Positions 21,675-33,161 of a DNA stretch of 64,000 nt are shown here, piece by piece (position 1 is the first letter of the stretch; each line of letters starts with the position of its first letter). The notes beneath the pieces were generated by a model. It searched no databases. It was given only the letters and a program-made list of their open reading frames with translations, and was not told where the DNA came from. Source of the stretch: Dipteris shenzhenensis (Eukaryota > Polypodiophyta > Polypodiopsida > Gleicheniales); NCBI GenBank assembly GCA_047967505.1, contig CM106538.1, one strand, 5' to 3'. Made by a program: the position numbers and the translations under genes.

Positions 21675-23481
21675 ATGGAACAACCATGCCCTCACCCATG
21701 GGTGTCCTCCCTAAACCCCAACCTGATTTCCCACGTCGCAGGGATTATAGACATAGCTTCACTACTAGCTCATGTAAAAGAGAAGATTGCGCAAGAGAGT
21801 GACTGGGTGAAGTACAACATGGGGGTGCGTGCTTCTGGGTGGGATCCAAGCCCAAGGGTAGTGGAGCAAGGGCACCTGAGGAATGCACGACACAACCTAT
21901 GGGATCTTCATAGATTGTGGAGAGATTGCCATGACTGGTGGAGCCTCAAATATGATTGTGTAAAGGACATAATGGAGCTGGCCACGAAAACCCTCGTAGG
22001 AGGAGACATCATGATCTCTATTCTCTAGAGGACTTTGATTCCACTCAGGTGACACCTCAGGGCCGACTACTCTCATACATAGCACTGTGGACTACCCCTC
22101 GAGGAACTCCTTTGTTAGCAGCCCATGGCTTTGTTGGGAGTCTCGACGAGTTTGTCGCACAGATGATTGATGCGGAGGCAGCAAGATTCTTCTCTCTGCT
22201 ATCCCAGAGGACCTCAGCAAATCCCTCTTCTACACCGATGGTTGGACCCATTATCTAGCCTCCCCTCTAGCCCCTTCGACTGAGGGGTCATCACTTGGGC
22301 GTGCCCATCATAAGGGAAGGAAGAGTAGGAGGGGTCGCTTATGTTGTGCTGACTCGGGAGATGTAGACAAGTCAGCACACTCACATCCCTACAGGTCTCC
22401 ACTTGGTTTCAAGTCCCAGTACCAGTTAGGTCCCTTGCCCTCTCCTACTCCCACTACTACTCCTCACGCCATAAGCACTCGCAGTAACACCACTCGCTCT
22501 AACTCTACCACTACCATGAGTCCTCCTTACCGGATCGAGGACCTGGCCTATGAAATCACAGTTGCTGGAGAGATAATAGAAAATAAAAAGGGCTCAGTAG
22601 TGATGGCTACCATGAGGCGGTTGATGAGCCACCACTTCAAGAGCGGCATAGCTACTGACTGGCAGTACCAAGATGAGGGAAAGAAGTAGGTAGTCATCGA
22701 TGAATTGAAAAGACAATATCCTAATCCTCCAAATTGGGAGTTCAATTTGGATTACATGAAAGAGCCCATGGGGGTCCTCTTGAAGCATCGTAGGTCAACC
22801 TTGTGTACTTCCATCGCAAAGGGGAAGGCTAGCGAGGCAGACAAAGCTAATTGGAAGTTTTTCAAGAAGCAGTACAAGGACCATCCCAAACTATTCGAGG
22901 GTTAGAGGAGGGTTGCGAGGAGATGGTTGGACTTCGTAGGTACTTCGCACTTTGGTGCAGGCAGATGGTTGGCATTCGAGGCAACCGTGGTAAGTCTACT
23001 TCTTCTCATTTAATGTATTGTTCTATTTGTTTTACTACATATTGCATGCACTTTATCTAACTCTCGTAAATTGGGCCCATAGCAAGCTGCGATGGGTCAC
23101 CTTCCTACAGACATAGAGACGAGATGTGCATTTTGTGTAGGAACAAAGCTGTGGTTTATTGAGAAGGAGGCACTGGGAGCGACGGTCGATTGGGTTCAAG
23201 TGGCTGCTCACACGGTATAAGTCTACTCCTACTTTTGTAATCTCACTTTTTAAACTGTTTTATTCTTTAAGTTCCAATCTAATTTCCAATTAATATGGTT
23301 TCACTCTTAGAATCAAAGCTCGAACGTCCCATCAGTGGAGGTGAGTGGTGATGATGAGGGATTAGGATTACACGGCTTCGACGAGGGTCAAGAATCAGGC
23401 ATAACTCACGAGGGCTAGGGATTAGGCTAGCATGACGAGGACGAGGACGAGGATGATGATTCGGATGAGCAGCAGCAGTAG
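21675..23481 (+). pseudogene. CACTA-1 tnpA-like gene
   Basis: The start region follows an acceptor (TTTCAAACAG). The 22520-22905 part holds the family-like block: AYEITVAGEIIENK, VVMATMRRLMS, then LKRQYPNPPNWEFN and a basic LLKHRRSTL segment, with one stop (22687-22689) and another at 22903-22905. Exon 1 ends at 22989 (GTAAGT donor), exon 2 is 23083-23214 and exon 3 begins at 23311, ending with an acidic Asp/Glu-rich tail and a stop at 23479-23481. The same exon pattern occurs in CACTA-2 and CACTA-3. It resembles plant En/Spm transposase-like (Transposase_24-type) proteins and may encode the terminal-repeat-binding factor. The N-terminal 21675-22250 part is unfamiliar. Confidence 0.7.
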
Positions 23482-23784
23482 TAGTACTAGTAGTTTGCAT
23501 ATACTTCGCCATGTATATGCTTTTGTATATCGGCTCATTTGAGCAATTTTGTATCACCCTTTTCGAAAGGGTAATTTTGTAACAAATAATGTTGTATATC
23601 TTTGACATGTATATGCTTCTGTCGCTCAGTTCATTTGAGTGATTTTGTATCACCCTTTCCACAAGGGAAATTTTGTAATAACAAAAAACATTCTTTTGTA
23701 ATTACTAAATAAAAAACATTAGTGGGGCAAAACAGGGCTTGCTGTGGCCCTGTTTAGCCCCACTAATTTTTTTTAAAGCTTCTG

Positions 23785-23990
23785 TTAATCGTTGCTATAT
23801 AGCAACGTTTATCAGTGTTGCTATATAACAACGTTTACCATTGTTGCTATATAGCGATGCTTATATAGCGACTATTCTTTTTCGATGCTCATAGTGACGT
23901 AAATCTCGATCTTTGTGCTCGTTAAAAAAAAAATTTTTAGTATAAAAAAGGTCGGTATTTTCGTCAAAAAAGGGCCTATTCCTTGTAGTG
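23785..23990. repeat. CACTA-1 right subterminal repeats
   Basis: Copies of GTTGCTATATAGCAACG and GCTATATAGCGA precede the right terminus, mirroring the left-end motif. Confidence 0.8.
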
Positions 23991-23993
23991 ATG

Positions 23994-24618
23994 GACAGGC
24001 CAAATCCACCAACAAAATAATATGCATTCTCTATGCATTATCCTCACCAAGGTAGTAGAATCACAGCGTTCTGATTGGGCAGAGAAACTGAATGTAGCCT
24101 TATGGGATACAGAACCACACTCAAGATCAGTACAGGGAACAAAACCTTTTCAATTGGTGTATGGCCTTGAAGCTATGGTTCCACTGGAATTTGTAATACC
24201 AAGCCTACACATAGCAGTACAAGAATGCATGGGAGATCATGAATCCTTGAAAGAAAGAATCTATCAGTTGGAGAAGCACACAAAAACAAGAATACTCGCC
24301 TACCATGCCATGACAATAGAAAAATGCAAAAGAAATGCATGGTTTGACAGAAATCTTAAAGCTAAAGACATCAAGGAAGGTGACTTGGTCCTGTTATTAT
24401 ATAATGCCAAAGTACACAAGGGGAAACTGAAATATCTAGGTCAAGGACCATACCGAGTAAGAAAGATGAATCCCATCAGAGCTGTGCTACTAGAAACATT
24501 GGATGGAGTCCAATTCAACACAACAATAAACAAGAGCCGATTGAAGCGCTACTACTTCAACATGCAAGCCATCCGCGACAAAAAGGAAGATTTGGGAAAT
24601 CAAGTCTTCCTTAGTTAG
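23994..24618 (+). pseudogene. G1 integrase C-terminal part
   Basis: The continuation of the G1 integrase after the CACTA-1 insertion: a helix with WAEKLNVALWD, then GTKPFQLVYGLEAMVPLEF, the conserved block after the catalytic Glu. A coiled linker, a GDLVLLLYNAKVHKGKLKYLGQGPYRV segment (GPY/F-type module) and a NKSRLKRYYF end follow. The frame from 24022 is open to the stop at 24618, so this half is well preserved. Confidence 0.9.
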
Positions 24619-25283
24619 GATAAGATTGTTCATGAGCACTCACTTGCATATGTACGTCTTCGCACATATAGGTAGCATCAATCGATTTTAACCTAGGGCT
24701 CATAAGTGATGCCTAAGTCCTAGCTACCGTATGAAATCCCAGCAACAAAAAAAGCATATAGTTAGTCCCAACCTAGCTACTAGGTCACGTGCACTCACAC
24801 ACTTTCGCTTAGACACATAGATGATTGCATGAATAATTGTGCCACACACTTTCATTCCACACTCTCAAAGCATGTATAAAAATAAGATCTCTCACAAACA
24901 CACAGAAAGGCCATACCTGCATGCCAACCAATCTAATGATCAATGGTACACCACATGCACATGGATGAAGGTTCAGAAAAGATGCTGCCACTAAAGAGGA
25001 GGTGTAGAGAGAGCCCAACCCCTCAACCACGAGACCCCCTCCAGAGTTCGTAGCCATCTACATCCTCTCAACCACGGTGACCACAAGTATTTGTGGTCCA
25101 AAGCGATAGCTCTGAAGAGGATTCAGTGCATGACCATACAAAGAAAAAATGCCACCCCAGTCACCACCGGCTTACACAACCATTGACAGGGCCTAGTCAC
25201 TGAAACTTGTTTGGCCACCTACATCGACTTATGGTCTTTCCCAGGAAGCAACATCTTAGTTAGAGGAAAGGGGTCTAGGTAGT
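24619..25283. other. G1 spacer between pol and extra ORF
   Basis: No gene is recognised between the integrase stop and the downstream ORF. Confidence 0.4.
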
Positions 25284-27169
25284 TTGCATGAGAGCCTAAA
25301 ATCCTTGGAGGATAGTCCTACAATGACCACATACATCAGGGACTTTCTCCATTCTTACCACTCCAGCAATGCAAAGGTTGGCAAGTACAGTACAATCACT
25401 GTACATCAGAGCCCACTAAACATTATCCTCGATAGTATAGTCATTCAAAGGGCTTTGTCATTGCCAACACATGGTGCCAAATACCTTACATGGCTTGTTG
25501 ATGCAAAGTTTCTCAGAGTATAGTCTCTCCTCACCAAGGACACATTGTTCCATAGGGATGGCATATTACTTCGCACAATCCTTAACCATCACTCAAGGAA
25601 GCAACACAATTCCTATCCATAATCCTAGGGGTTAAGTGTGGCAAGAATTGATCCCTTCCACTCTGCACATTTGTTTCGCTGAGTAGGAAGCTAAAGCAAG
25701 ACTGGATCCAACACTTAGTCATCTTCTTTACAAAGAGCGTGAGGCTACATCATCACTAGAACTGCCCATCGATACCATGCCATTTGATGAGCCACAAGGG
25801 AAGCTAGTGCTAGATCAACAGTATGACTATTGTACACAAGGGAATGAAATACCATTGGAACAACCTCCCACAAGTACTATAGAATCATTGGGATGGCTAC
25901 ATGGGCACCATTTGTATCAGCCGTATTGCCAGTCCTCATCACCATCTATCATTCTCCAACATCAAGCTAGCCAAATGATCCAAATGTCAGAACTATTCAC
26001 TAGCTTGGCCAAGGAAGAATATGCAAGAGAATTGGACAAACAAGACTGGATTAGAAATCGAAGACCAATTCCAGGCAAAAATTGCCATAGAGGTCAAGGC
26101 ACTTCGGGAGCAAATAGATGAGAAGGAGGTAGAAGAAGTGCACGTGAATCAAGCTCTCCAAGCTCAAGAGAAGGCAGTGAGGGATGTGATCTCCAACCTC
26201 CACCAAAGTCAAACACAGTTGACATCAACAGTACAAGCAACGGAAATCCTACAAACCTACTATAACTCATTCACCTCCACACATGCTCAGCAGACAGAGG
26301 TAGTGGCACAAGCTCGACTCAGTCTAATTCACAAAGAAGAAGAGCTCCAAAATTGGAAAGACAAGCTTGAAGACATGAAACAATCTTTGGCAGTACGTGC
26401 CTTTAACATTAACGAGCTTACAAGGGAATGCAGAATCTTAAAGGACCAACTTGCTACCGCTCAAGAGGCCAGCACTTCACAAGCACAAGTCTTGGACCAA
26501 TGGTCCAATACCACTGAAGACATTCCTCAACAGGCAAAGGTCACCTTACAAATGAGAAAGCTTAAGGAGGCATATACAACCATCTACCAGAAATATAAAG
26601 AAAAAATGAATGAGATGCACTCCCAAAAGATAATCATCTGCAAGCTTGAACTCCAACATCTACTAGTGCACAACAATAAGGCAATGGAAGACAACACCAA
26701 TGAAGCCCCACTACAATACACAATGGTGATGTACCAAGAGCTTGTGGCTACTCTACAAGTGGAAGATTACCTCAACGCATGCGTGCTTATCCACCAATGG
26801 AAGCAACTCCAAATCAGGATCATATCTGCTCATCCAATAATCAAATGGAAACATTCCATAAGGACTAAAACTCTGTGCATAATTTTCCAAGACTTGTCCA
26901 AAGATGAGAAAAATATCTTCTGCCTGTCTACACATGCCAAGTTTATAGCACTTAGGACAGATTCTTTCATTGCATATGTATGTCTCATGGGTAGTCCTCC
27001 CCTCAGGGTTATTACTGTTTTGTTGCTATTGCTACAAAGGCCATCACTATTATTTGCAAGGCACGACATAACTAACATCCCACCCATGCAGCTGATGATC
27101 CCATCGCACCAGCAAAAAGAAGTGTCGGAAGATGACAGGCCTATCTCACATCCAACATCCCATATCTAA
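25284..27169 (+). pseudogene. G1 extra ORF after pol, coiled-coil protein
   Basis: Three frames join into one broken ORF of about 630 codons: 25284-25523, 25777-26121 and 26021-27169, separated by stops and at least two frameshifts. The N-terminal part is not recognised. The C-terminal part (from about 26060) has long heptad-rich helices with many Glu, Gln, Lys and Leu (LREQIDEKEVEEV, ELTRECRILKDQLATAQE), predicting extended coiled coils up to about 26700. No clear signal peptide or transmembrane anchor is visible, so an envelope-like role is not supported. It sits where Tat/Athila-lineage elements can carry additional ORFs. Its function is unknown. Confidence 0.65.
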
Positions 27170-27477
27170 CCACTCTTTATTCTCTCAATTCATAGTGTAA
27201 GTTAAGAAACAATAAAGCTAATTTGTTGCTACATGATATTCGACAAGCCAACAGCTATGCTAAAGAGGATTAAAAAAGGCAAGACACAGAAGCTTCATCA
27301 CCGACCAAACTCTTCTATTAAGTCTTTATCTAATAGTGTCTTGTCTTTGTAGCTCATTTTCATACATGCGCAAGCTGAACATGCATTTGTATTGATGGAT
27401 TCTCTTCCTCTCGTTGTTATAGAGGCCCTCACCATTAGTTCCACAATGGAGGGCTCCGAGCTCGTTTAAAAGAAACA
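27170..27477. other. Junction between G1 remnant and CACTA-2
   Basis: No gene, LTR or terminal repeat is visible. The G1 3' LTR (expected to begin TGTTGGGG) was looked for and not found. Confidence 0.4.
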
Positions 27478-27618
27478 ACAATCCTACATTTCAAAAGAGG
27501 AAGCTGCACATAATGACATCATATAGGAGCAAGATGGAGATCACGATATTCAGGAAGAAGATGACGATCAAGAATCACCCAAATTTATTGCAAAAGGGGA
27601 ATTACACGATCAAGTCTT
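27478..27618 (+). pseudogene. CACTA-2 tnp2-like tail, left of Copia-2
   Basis: The plus frame reads an acidic segment (EQDGDHDIQEEDDDQESPKF), closely matching the C-terminal tail of the CACTA-1 tnp2-like protein encoded on the minus strand at about 18010-18110. It ends at GTCTT, where Copia-2 is inserted, and resumes at 33162. One in-frame stop is present. Confidence 0.8.
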
Positions 27619-27972
27619 TGTGAAGAGAGTGGGAGAGAAGGAAGGAGTCTCACTTGCAGCTTTCTCACATACACAATGGGGGAATATACACAAAGGTGGA
27701 GGCTGAAAACAGTTTTTCTCTTCTTAGTTGTGAAAGCCAAAAGAACTCTAAGTACAAAAGAATAGGTGAACCCTATATGTGGGTCTCAAACCAAACTCAA
27801 CTAACTAAGCTAGCATACTAACTGAGCCACTAACTAGAGTACATAAAGATAGCTATCATCCAGCTATTATTCATGGGAGGTGTACCAACTGCATCTGCAG
27901 CTAACAAGTCGGTGACATAAATGCACAACAATCACCCTAGCATATCACGAGTGGGAGCTCGATATCTCAACA
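27619..27972 (-). repeat. Copia-2 3' LTR
   Basis: 354 bp, starting TGTTGAGATATCGAGC and ending CTCTCTTCACA on the minus strand. The polypurine stretch GAGGGGGAG (27973-27981 on the plus strand as its complement) directly precedes it in element sense. Confidence 0.95.
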
Positions 27973-27984
27973 CTCCCCCTCGAG

Positions 27985-29154
27985 CTCAATCCCAATTCCT
28001 GCACACCAAGCACATCTCTGGACTTGCGCAGCTTCTTTGCACCCAATGCCTTTGTGAATATGTCAGCTACCTGATCCTCTGTGCTAACATAAACTAGATC
28101 AATAAAACCTATAGAACCTTCTCCTGCACCTAGTGATAATGCACCTCAATGTGCTTTGTTCTAGCATGATAGATTGGGTTATTTGCTGATTGTATATACT
28201 GCTCACGTTGTCATAATAAATGACAACTGGCCCATCTGTAGACTGATGCATATTATAAAGTAGCTTATGCAACCAAGCTACCTCACATGCAGCCATTGCT
28301 GCACCCTTGTACTCAGCCTCTGTGCTCGACGAGGCAACTATAGGATGTTTCTTGCTGCTCCAAGTAACTGCAACACTCCCAAAAGAGAACACATATTCAC
28401 TGGTAGATCGTCTATCAGAAATACTACCAGCCCAGTCAGCATCAGTGTATCCATGCAAATATATCTGAACCCCAGTCTCATAAAGTAGTCCATACTGCAA
28501 TGTGGACTTCACATACCTTAGCATGCATCTAGCCGCATCCAAATGCGGTTTCCTTGGAGCCTGCATAAATTGACTTACCAAGCCAACAGCATAGCTCAAA
28601 TCTGGCTTGGTAATAGTCATATAAATCAAACTTCCTACTATGCGTCTGTACATAGTAGGGTCTTCCAGAAGCTCACCTGCATCTGCGCTCAGCTTCATAT
28701 TCTGCTCCAAAGGAATTGAAATAGGCTTACAGCCTATCATCCCATATTTGGACAGCATGTCCAATCCATACTGCCTATGCAAGAGCCATATCCCACTTGT
28801 GGATCTAATCACCTCAATGCCCAGGAAGTAACGCAACTCTCCCAAATCTTTCATCTCAAACTTCTGCTTCAATAGCATTTTCACATGAAGGATATCTTCA
28901 TCCCTATCACCTGTGATGATCAAATCATCAACATAAATGACAAGCAGCATAATACCTTTCTCACATTCTGCCTTGGAAATCTGAAAGCTAATAGTGACAA
29001 GATACTGTCCTATCTTGTCAGACCATGCTCTGGGTGCTTGCTTCAAGCCATAGAAGGCTTTCTTCAACCTACAAACAAACTCAGGATGAACAGCATGAAC
29101 ATAACTTGGTGGCTGTATAGACCTCTTCTTGCAAATCACCATGCAAGAAAGCAT
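27985..29154 (-). pseudogene. Copia-2 reverse transcriptase and RNase H
   Basis: The frame open from 29154 to 28099 carries KKAFYGLKQAPRAWSDKI, an intact YVDD motif at 28924-28935, MKDLGELRYFLGIEV, IVGSLIYMTITKPDLSYAV, and RNase H with TDADWAGS, a SSSTEAEY block and a YYDN motif. The very end (KHIEVHYHLV, VADIFTKAL; 27990-28100) is in a shifted frame. Catalytic residues are kept, so only a few lesions inactivate it. The N-terminal RT part lies at 29081-29500. Confidence 0.93.
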
Positions 29155-29831
29155 TTTTTACATCCATCTGATGTAAAGACCATCCCTTTGATGCAGCCAT
29201 AGCAATGACTACTCTTACGGTTTCCATCCTTGCAACCGGACAGAATGTTTCTTTATAATCAATGCCATATGTATGTGCATACCCCTTGACAACTAATCTT
29301 TCCTTGTATCTGTTCATAGAACCATCTGCATTGTGCTTCACCTTATAAACCCACTTGCAACCAATTGCATTCTTGTCTTTAGGCAAAGGCACCAATTCCC
29401 ATGTAGCATTTACTTCCAAGGCATCCATTTCTTCATCCATGGCTTTCTCCGATTTTTCTTTTTCCCATGGCTTGCTCAAAAGAAGTGGGTTCTGGTTCAT
29501 GTATCACTTTGACCATATAGGCATAGTGAATGGCTATAAATCCATCATATTTCAGCCTATCCACAGGATACCTAGCACTAGTAGACCTGTGCAAAATAGG
29601 CTCACTACTAGGTGCTCTCAAAACATCCCTTGTCTTCCTTACTCCAGGTGTAACAACAAAAGGAATACCCAACTCATCATCAAGGCTCTGTTCTGAGCCA
29701 CTGGATTCACCATCCACATAAGAGTGACCTGCATTCACATCAACCATGGGCTGATCTACTTTCTCTTTTCCTTTTCGTGATACTTGCATACCACTATCTG
29801 CATTGCTTTGAGGAGATCCTCCTGATCTCAA
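29081..29831 (-). pseudogene. Copia-2 RT N-terminal part and linker
   Basis: The 29433-29831 frame is a polar linker between integrase and RT (KEKVDQPMVDV; YPVDRLKYDGFIA). The 29081-29500 frame begins the RT block (DEEMDALEVNATWELVPLP, IGCKWVYKVK, GYAHTYGIDYKETFCPVARM, QMDVKNAFLHGDLQEEVY). A frameshift near 29440 separates them and another near 29090 separates this from the palm domain. Confidence 0.88.
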
Positions 29832-29959
29832 TTTGCTTGTCCATGGTGAAGTATGTGAACCACTGCTAGAGGACGCTACAGGTCCACTAATATTTTGTGA
29901 TTGCTGCTATGAATTTTGTGCAGCATTACCATTTTGTGCATCTACATCATCAATCACAT

Positions 29960-30800
29960 TTATTGCTATATACCAGCTACTCATCTCATAAAAAATAACA
30001 TCTCTACTCACTATAAACTTACGAGTAGAAGGGTTATAGCATCTATACCCTTTCTGCTACAGAGAATAACCAATAAAGATGCACTTCTCAGCTTTTGGAT
30101 CCAACTTGGATCTCAACTCATCTGGCACATGAACATAGGTAATGCAACCAAAAACTTTCGAATGAGAAATATCTGGTTTCCTACCAGTATACCTCTCCTC
30201 TAGCATCATGCCATGTATTACTGTAGCGGGTGTCCTGTTCATTATGTAGACTGCTGTAGCAACTGCTTCAGCCCCATAATAATCTGGTAGGTCTTTTTCG
30301 TTGAGCATGGCATGAGATACCTCTCCAATATGCCTGTTTTTCCTTTCTGCAAGTCCATTTTGCTGTGGGGTATGACTGCATGAATATTGTTGCTTTATGC
30401 CATGCTTATGCAGGAAACTTGCAAACTCATTTGAGAGGTACTCTCTCCCTCCATCTAACCTTAGGCATTTTATTTAAAGGCTTGTTTCTTTTTTAACCAT
30501 AGCTTTAAAAGCTTTGAAATGCCCAAACACTTCACTTTTCTTTTTCATAAAATACACCCAAACTTTTCTGCGGTAGTCATCAATAAAAGTGACAAAATAA
30601 TGACAGCCTCCAATAGATGCAGCTTTAGTAGCCCACACATCAGAGTGGATTAATTCCAATGGCCTCTTACTCTTTTGAACATGTCTAAGAAATGGTTTCC
30701 TTGCCTGTTTTCCAAATTGACAGGCTTCACATACCTTATGCATTTCTGCAACCTTGAACTTAGGCAATCCTGCAACAATATTTTAAGCCTGCATTAATTT
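29960..30800 (-). pseudogene. Copia-2 integrase
   Basis: The GAG-pre-integrase/HHCC part (CEACQFGKQARKPF) is followed by IHSDVWATK (first Asp), FVTFIDDYRRKVWVYFMK, a LDGGREY block (second Asp) after a stop near 30477, PQQNGLAERKNR (Glu), then VYIMNRTPAT, HSKVFGCITYVHVP and CIFIGYS. All three catalytic acids are present. Two or three in-frame stops and frame changes interrupt it. Confidence 0.9.
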
Positions 30801-30836
30801 AAGTCGCTATACATTAACATGACCAATGCGTTTATG

Positions 30837-31300
30837 CTAGATATCAATATCTGCAACTACACCGGTCCCATGTGCAAACATTGCTACACTCAATTCAGGC
30901 ATGTCCACATCCAACGTAAACATTCTGCCCTTCTTCTTCCCTTTTGCTACTAAGCGACCTTTATTTTTTATATCCTCAACAAAGCATCCATGAGGATTAA
31001 ATTTGACCTGCAAGCCCTGCTCAACCATTTCACCAATAGAACCCAAGTTCTTGGTGATATTCGGGACATGAAATACATCAGATAGGTATTTCTTTTTTCC
31101 ATCCTACATAGACAAAGGAATTTTACCAATCTGCACAATAGGATGTGCAGTATCATCACCAGTGTCCACAAATCTTGGTCTTTCCATTTTCCTTGCATCT
31201 TACATCCATTTTGCATGACCTGTCATGTGGTTTGATGCACCTGAGTCAACATACCACACATCATTGCTTTCTTCTACAGTTGTCACAGAATTGGTCATGT
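30837..31300 (-). pseudogene. Copia-2 protease region
   Basis: At about 31215-31270 the minus strand encodes WYVDSGASNHMTG, an intact aspartic-protease active site (DSGA) typical of Copia. SDVFHVPNITKNLGSIGEM and a GRMFTLDVDM segment follow up to the pre-integrase region. At least two stops are present. Confidence 0.88.
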
Positions 31301-31399
31301 GCTACACCATAAACTGATGCTCATTTCTGTCATCACCCTGTCTACTAGAGGATGGATAATTGCCTTGCTGGAATTTTCCAGTCATGATTTCATTCTGCT

Positions 31400-32269
31400 A
31401 TAGCAGTCTTTAACCATATGTCCCATTTTACCACAGTAGTAGCATTCAACATTGTTGTTTGCATTTTGGCCTCTCTGCCATTCACCACGACCTCTTTGGC
31501 TCCCCCTGCCTCTAAAGTTACCACGTCCTCCTCCATAGGACTAGATTTCTAGAGTTTGATGCATATTCTGATTTCTGCCACGGCCTCCAAATCTGCCTGC
31601 TCTACCTCTGCCTCTACCTCTTCTAGCATTTGAGTAGAAGATAGCTTCTTTTGAAGTTCCTCCTGAAGAATATGCACCACCATTTCTCTACTCTTTAGAA
31701 ATTAGAAGAGCAATCAACTCCTCAAAATCAGGAAAATTCTCACGGATGGCAATGGATGTCTGGAATTGTGCATAATCCTTTCGTAGACCATTCAAGGTCA
31801 CAGAAACTAAATCATCATCTTCCACTGGCGAACCAATAGAAGCAAGTGCATCTGCAATCTTCTTCACCTTCATGTGGTAGTCATTGATGCTCATATTTTC
31901 TCTTTGCACATTATGCAACTCCTACTTGAGCTGCATTTTCCTGGCTTGCGTATTTGTGCTATACATTTTTGTCAAAGTATCCCACGCCTCCTTCGGCATG
32001 CTTGCATCCTGAATATGCACAATCATAGAATTTGAAATACTGATAGACAGCCATTACATAACTTTTCTGGCTCTCTCATGCCAGCCTTTAAATTCCTGTA
32101 ACTCCTGTTGATTGGGAACATTAGGAATAACTGGTTCTTGTTCAGCTCCAGTAATGAACTCCCAATAGCTTTTTCCCTTAAGGAAATTCATCATTCTAAA
32201 CTTCCATGCTTGGAAGTTGTTCTTGTCAAGCTTTTCAGTGACAATCTATGAAAGAGCATCAGACGCCAT
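31400..32269 (-). pseudogene. Copia-2 gag
   Basis: The start codon is at 32267-32269, followed by a MASDALS start, TEKLDKNNFQAWKFRM and a YWEFITG block, the usual plant Copia gag N-terminus. The 31688-31918 frame carries the middle domain (VKKIADALASIGSPV, LRKDYAQF). An Arg/Gly-rich segment then precedes a CX2CX4HX4C zinc knuckle (CYYCGKMGHMVKDC) near 31420. At least four in-frame stops are visible, several a single C-to-T step from CAG or CAA. Confidence 0.88.
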
Positions 32270-32796
32270 TACTGAACACTGCAAAATATTCTGTCACTAC
32301 AAAAAACACAACTTCTACCTCACAACGGCAAATCTGCAAAACTAATGAGAGTGGTATTTGACCACACAGTCACTTCCTAGTGACAATTATGCATCAACAG
32401 GCAATAAGAATGATTATGTCACTCCCAATATCTCTGTGCACAGGCATACGATGTAATTTTTGTGATAACTTTTCACCGACCTACAGAACTGTGGTCGCAT
32501 AGCGAAAATAGGGCACTTTCTTAAGTGCCTGCTGAAAACTTCCACCACCAAAATGGGCCCCAAAATGGCCTCGAATCAAAAAAATAATTCACTAAAGGCT
32601 TTGCCCTTACCCATAGCATATACTGCCCCCTCGCCACACTGTGAAGGGTGTCCCAATCTGGCACTCTTGCACTCTCTGGCTATGCTACCTGTAGAGATTT
32701 GCTCTCAAACTCGAAAAAAAAGGAAAGCAACACTGATCCTCTTACTAGGACACCGTGAACTTGGTTTGCTTTCCTGAGCTCCTTACCACGAATCGG

Positions 32797-32808
32797 GCTT
32801 TGATACCA
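32797..32808 (-). promoter_or_regulatory. Copia-2 primer-binding site
   Basis: TGGTATCAAAGC on the minus strand, one base from the initiator-Met PBS, directly abutting the 5' LTR. Confidence 0.9.
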
Positions 32809-33161
32809 TGTGAAGAGAGTGGGAGAGAAGGAAGGAGTCTCACTTGCAGCATTCTCACATACACAATGGGGGAATATACACAAAGGTGGAGGCTAAAAAC
32901 AGTTTTTCTCTTCTTAGTTGTGAAAGCCAAAAGAACTCTAAGTATAAAAGAATAGGTGAACCCTATATGTGGGTCTCAAACCAAACTCAGCTAACTAAGG
33001 TGGCATACTAACTGAGCCACTAACTAGAGTACATAAAGATAGCTATCATTTAGCTATTATTCATGGGCGGTGTACCAACCGCATCTGCAGCTAACAAGTC
33101 GGTGACATATATGCACAACGGTCACCCTGGCATATCAGGAGTGGAGCTCGATATCTCAACA
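32809..33161 (-). repeat. Copia-2 5' LTR
   Basis: 353 bp, TGTTGAG...TTCACA, the partner of 27619-27972. Confidence 0.95.

Larger units (their letters stand above)
17505..23990. mobile_element. CACTA (En/Spm) transposon CACTA-1
   Basis: The element begins CACTACTACACACGGGCCC and ends GGGCCTATTCCTTGTAGTG, imperfect inverted termini with the CACTA signature, and is flanked by the 3-bp duplication ATG (17502-17504 and 23991-23993). Its length is 6486 bp. It sits inside the integrase gene of G1. It holds a minus-strand tnp2-like remnant on the left, a low-complexity centre, and a plus-strand tnpA-like gene on the right. No DDE transposase core is visible, so it would need a helper. Confidence 0.93.
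12845..27169 (+). mobile_element. Ty3/Gypsy element G1, Tat/Athila-like, nested
   Basis: The order is 5' LTR, gag with cysteine knuckles, protease, RNase H, integrase (split by CACTA-1) and an extra ORF. The RNase H end reads IADHMSR then a GVEDDLPDA-like block, which resembles Tat/Athila pol proteins. No reverse transcriptase palm is present between protease and RNase H, and no 3' LTR was found; the 3' end is replaced by CACTA-2 sequence. Extra ORFs after pol are known in this lineage. Confidence 0.85.
27619..33161 (-). mobile_element. Complete Ty1/Copia element Copia-2
   Basis: The element has both LTRs (27619-27972 and 32809-33161), a PBS, a polypurine tract and the full gag-protease-integrase-RT-RNase H order on the minus strand. 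The flanks GTCTT (27614-27618) and ATCTT (33162-33166) are a 5-bp target duplication with one change. The uninterrupted paralogous site in CACTA-1 (about 17995-18015) confirms the insertion point. By-eye LTR comparison gives about 15 substitutions and one indel over 353 bp. Confidence 0.96.

Noticed and set aside
25284-27169. Envelope-like gene after G1 pol
   Set aside because: No signal peptide, transmembrane anchor or cleavage-like site is visible; only coiled-coil character is supported.
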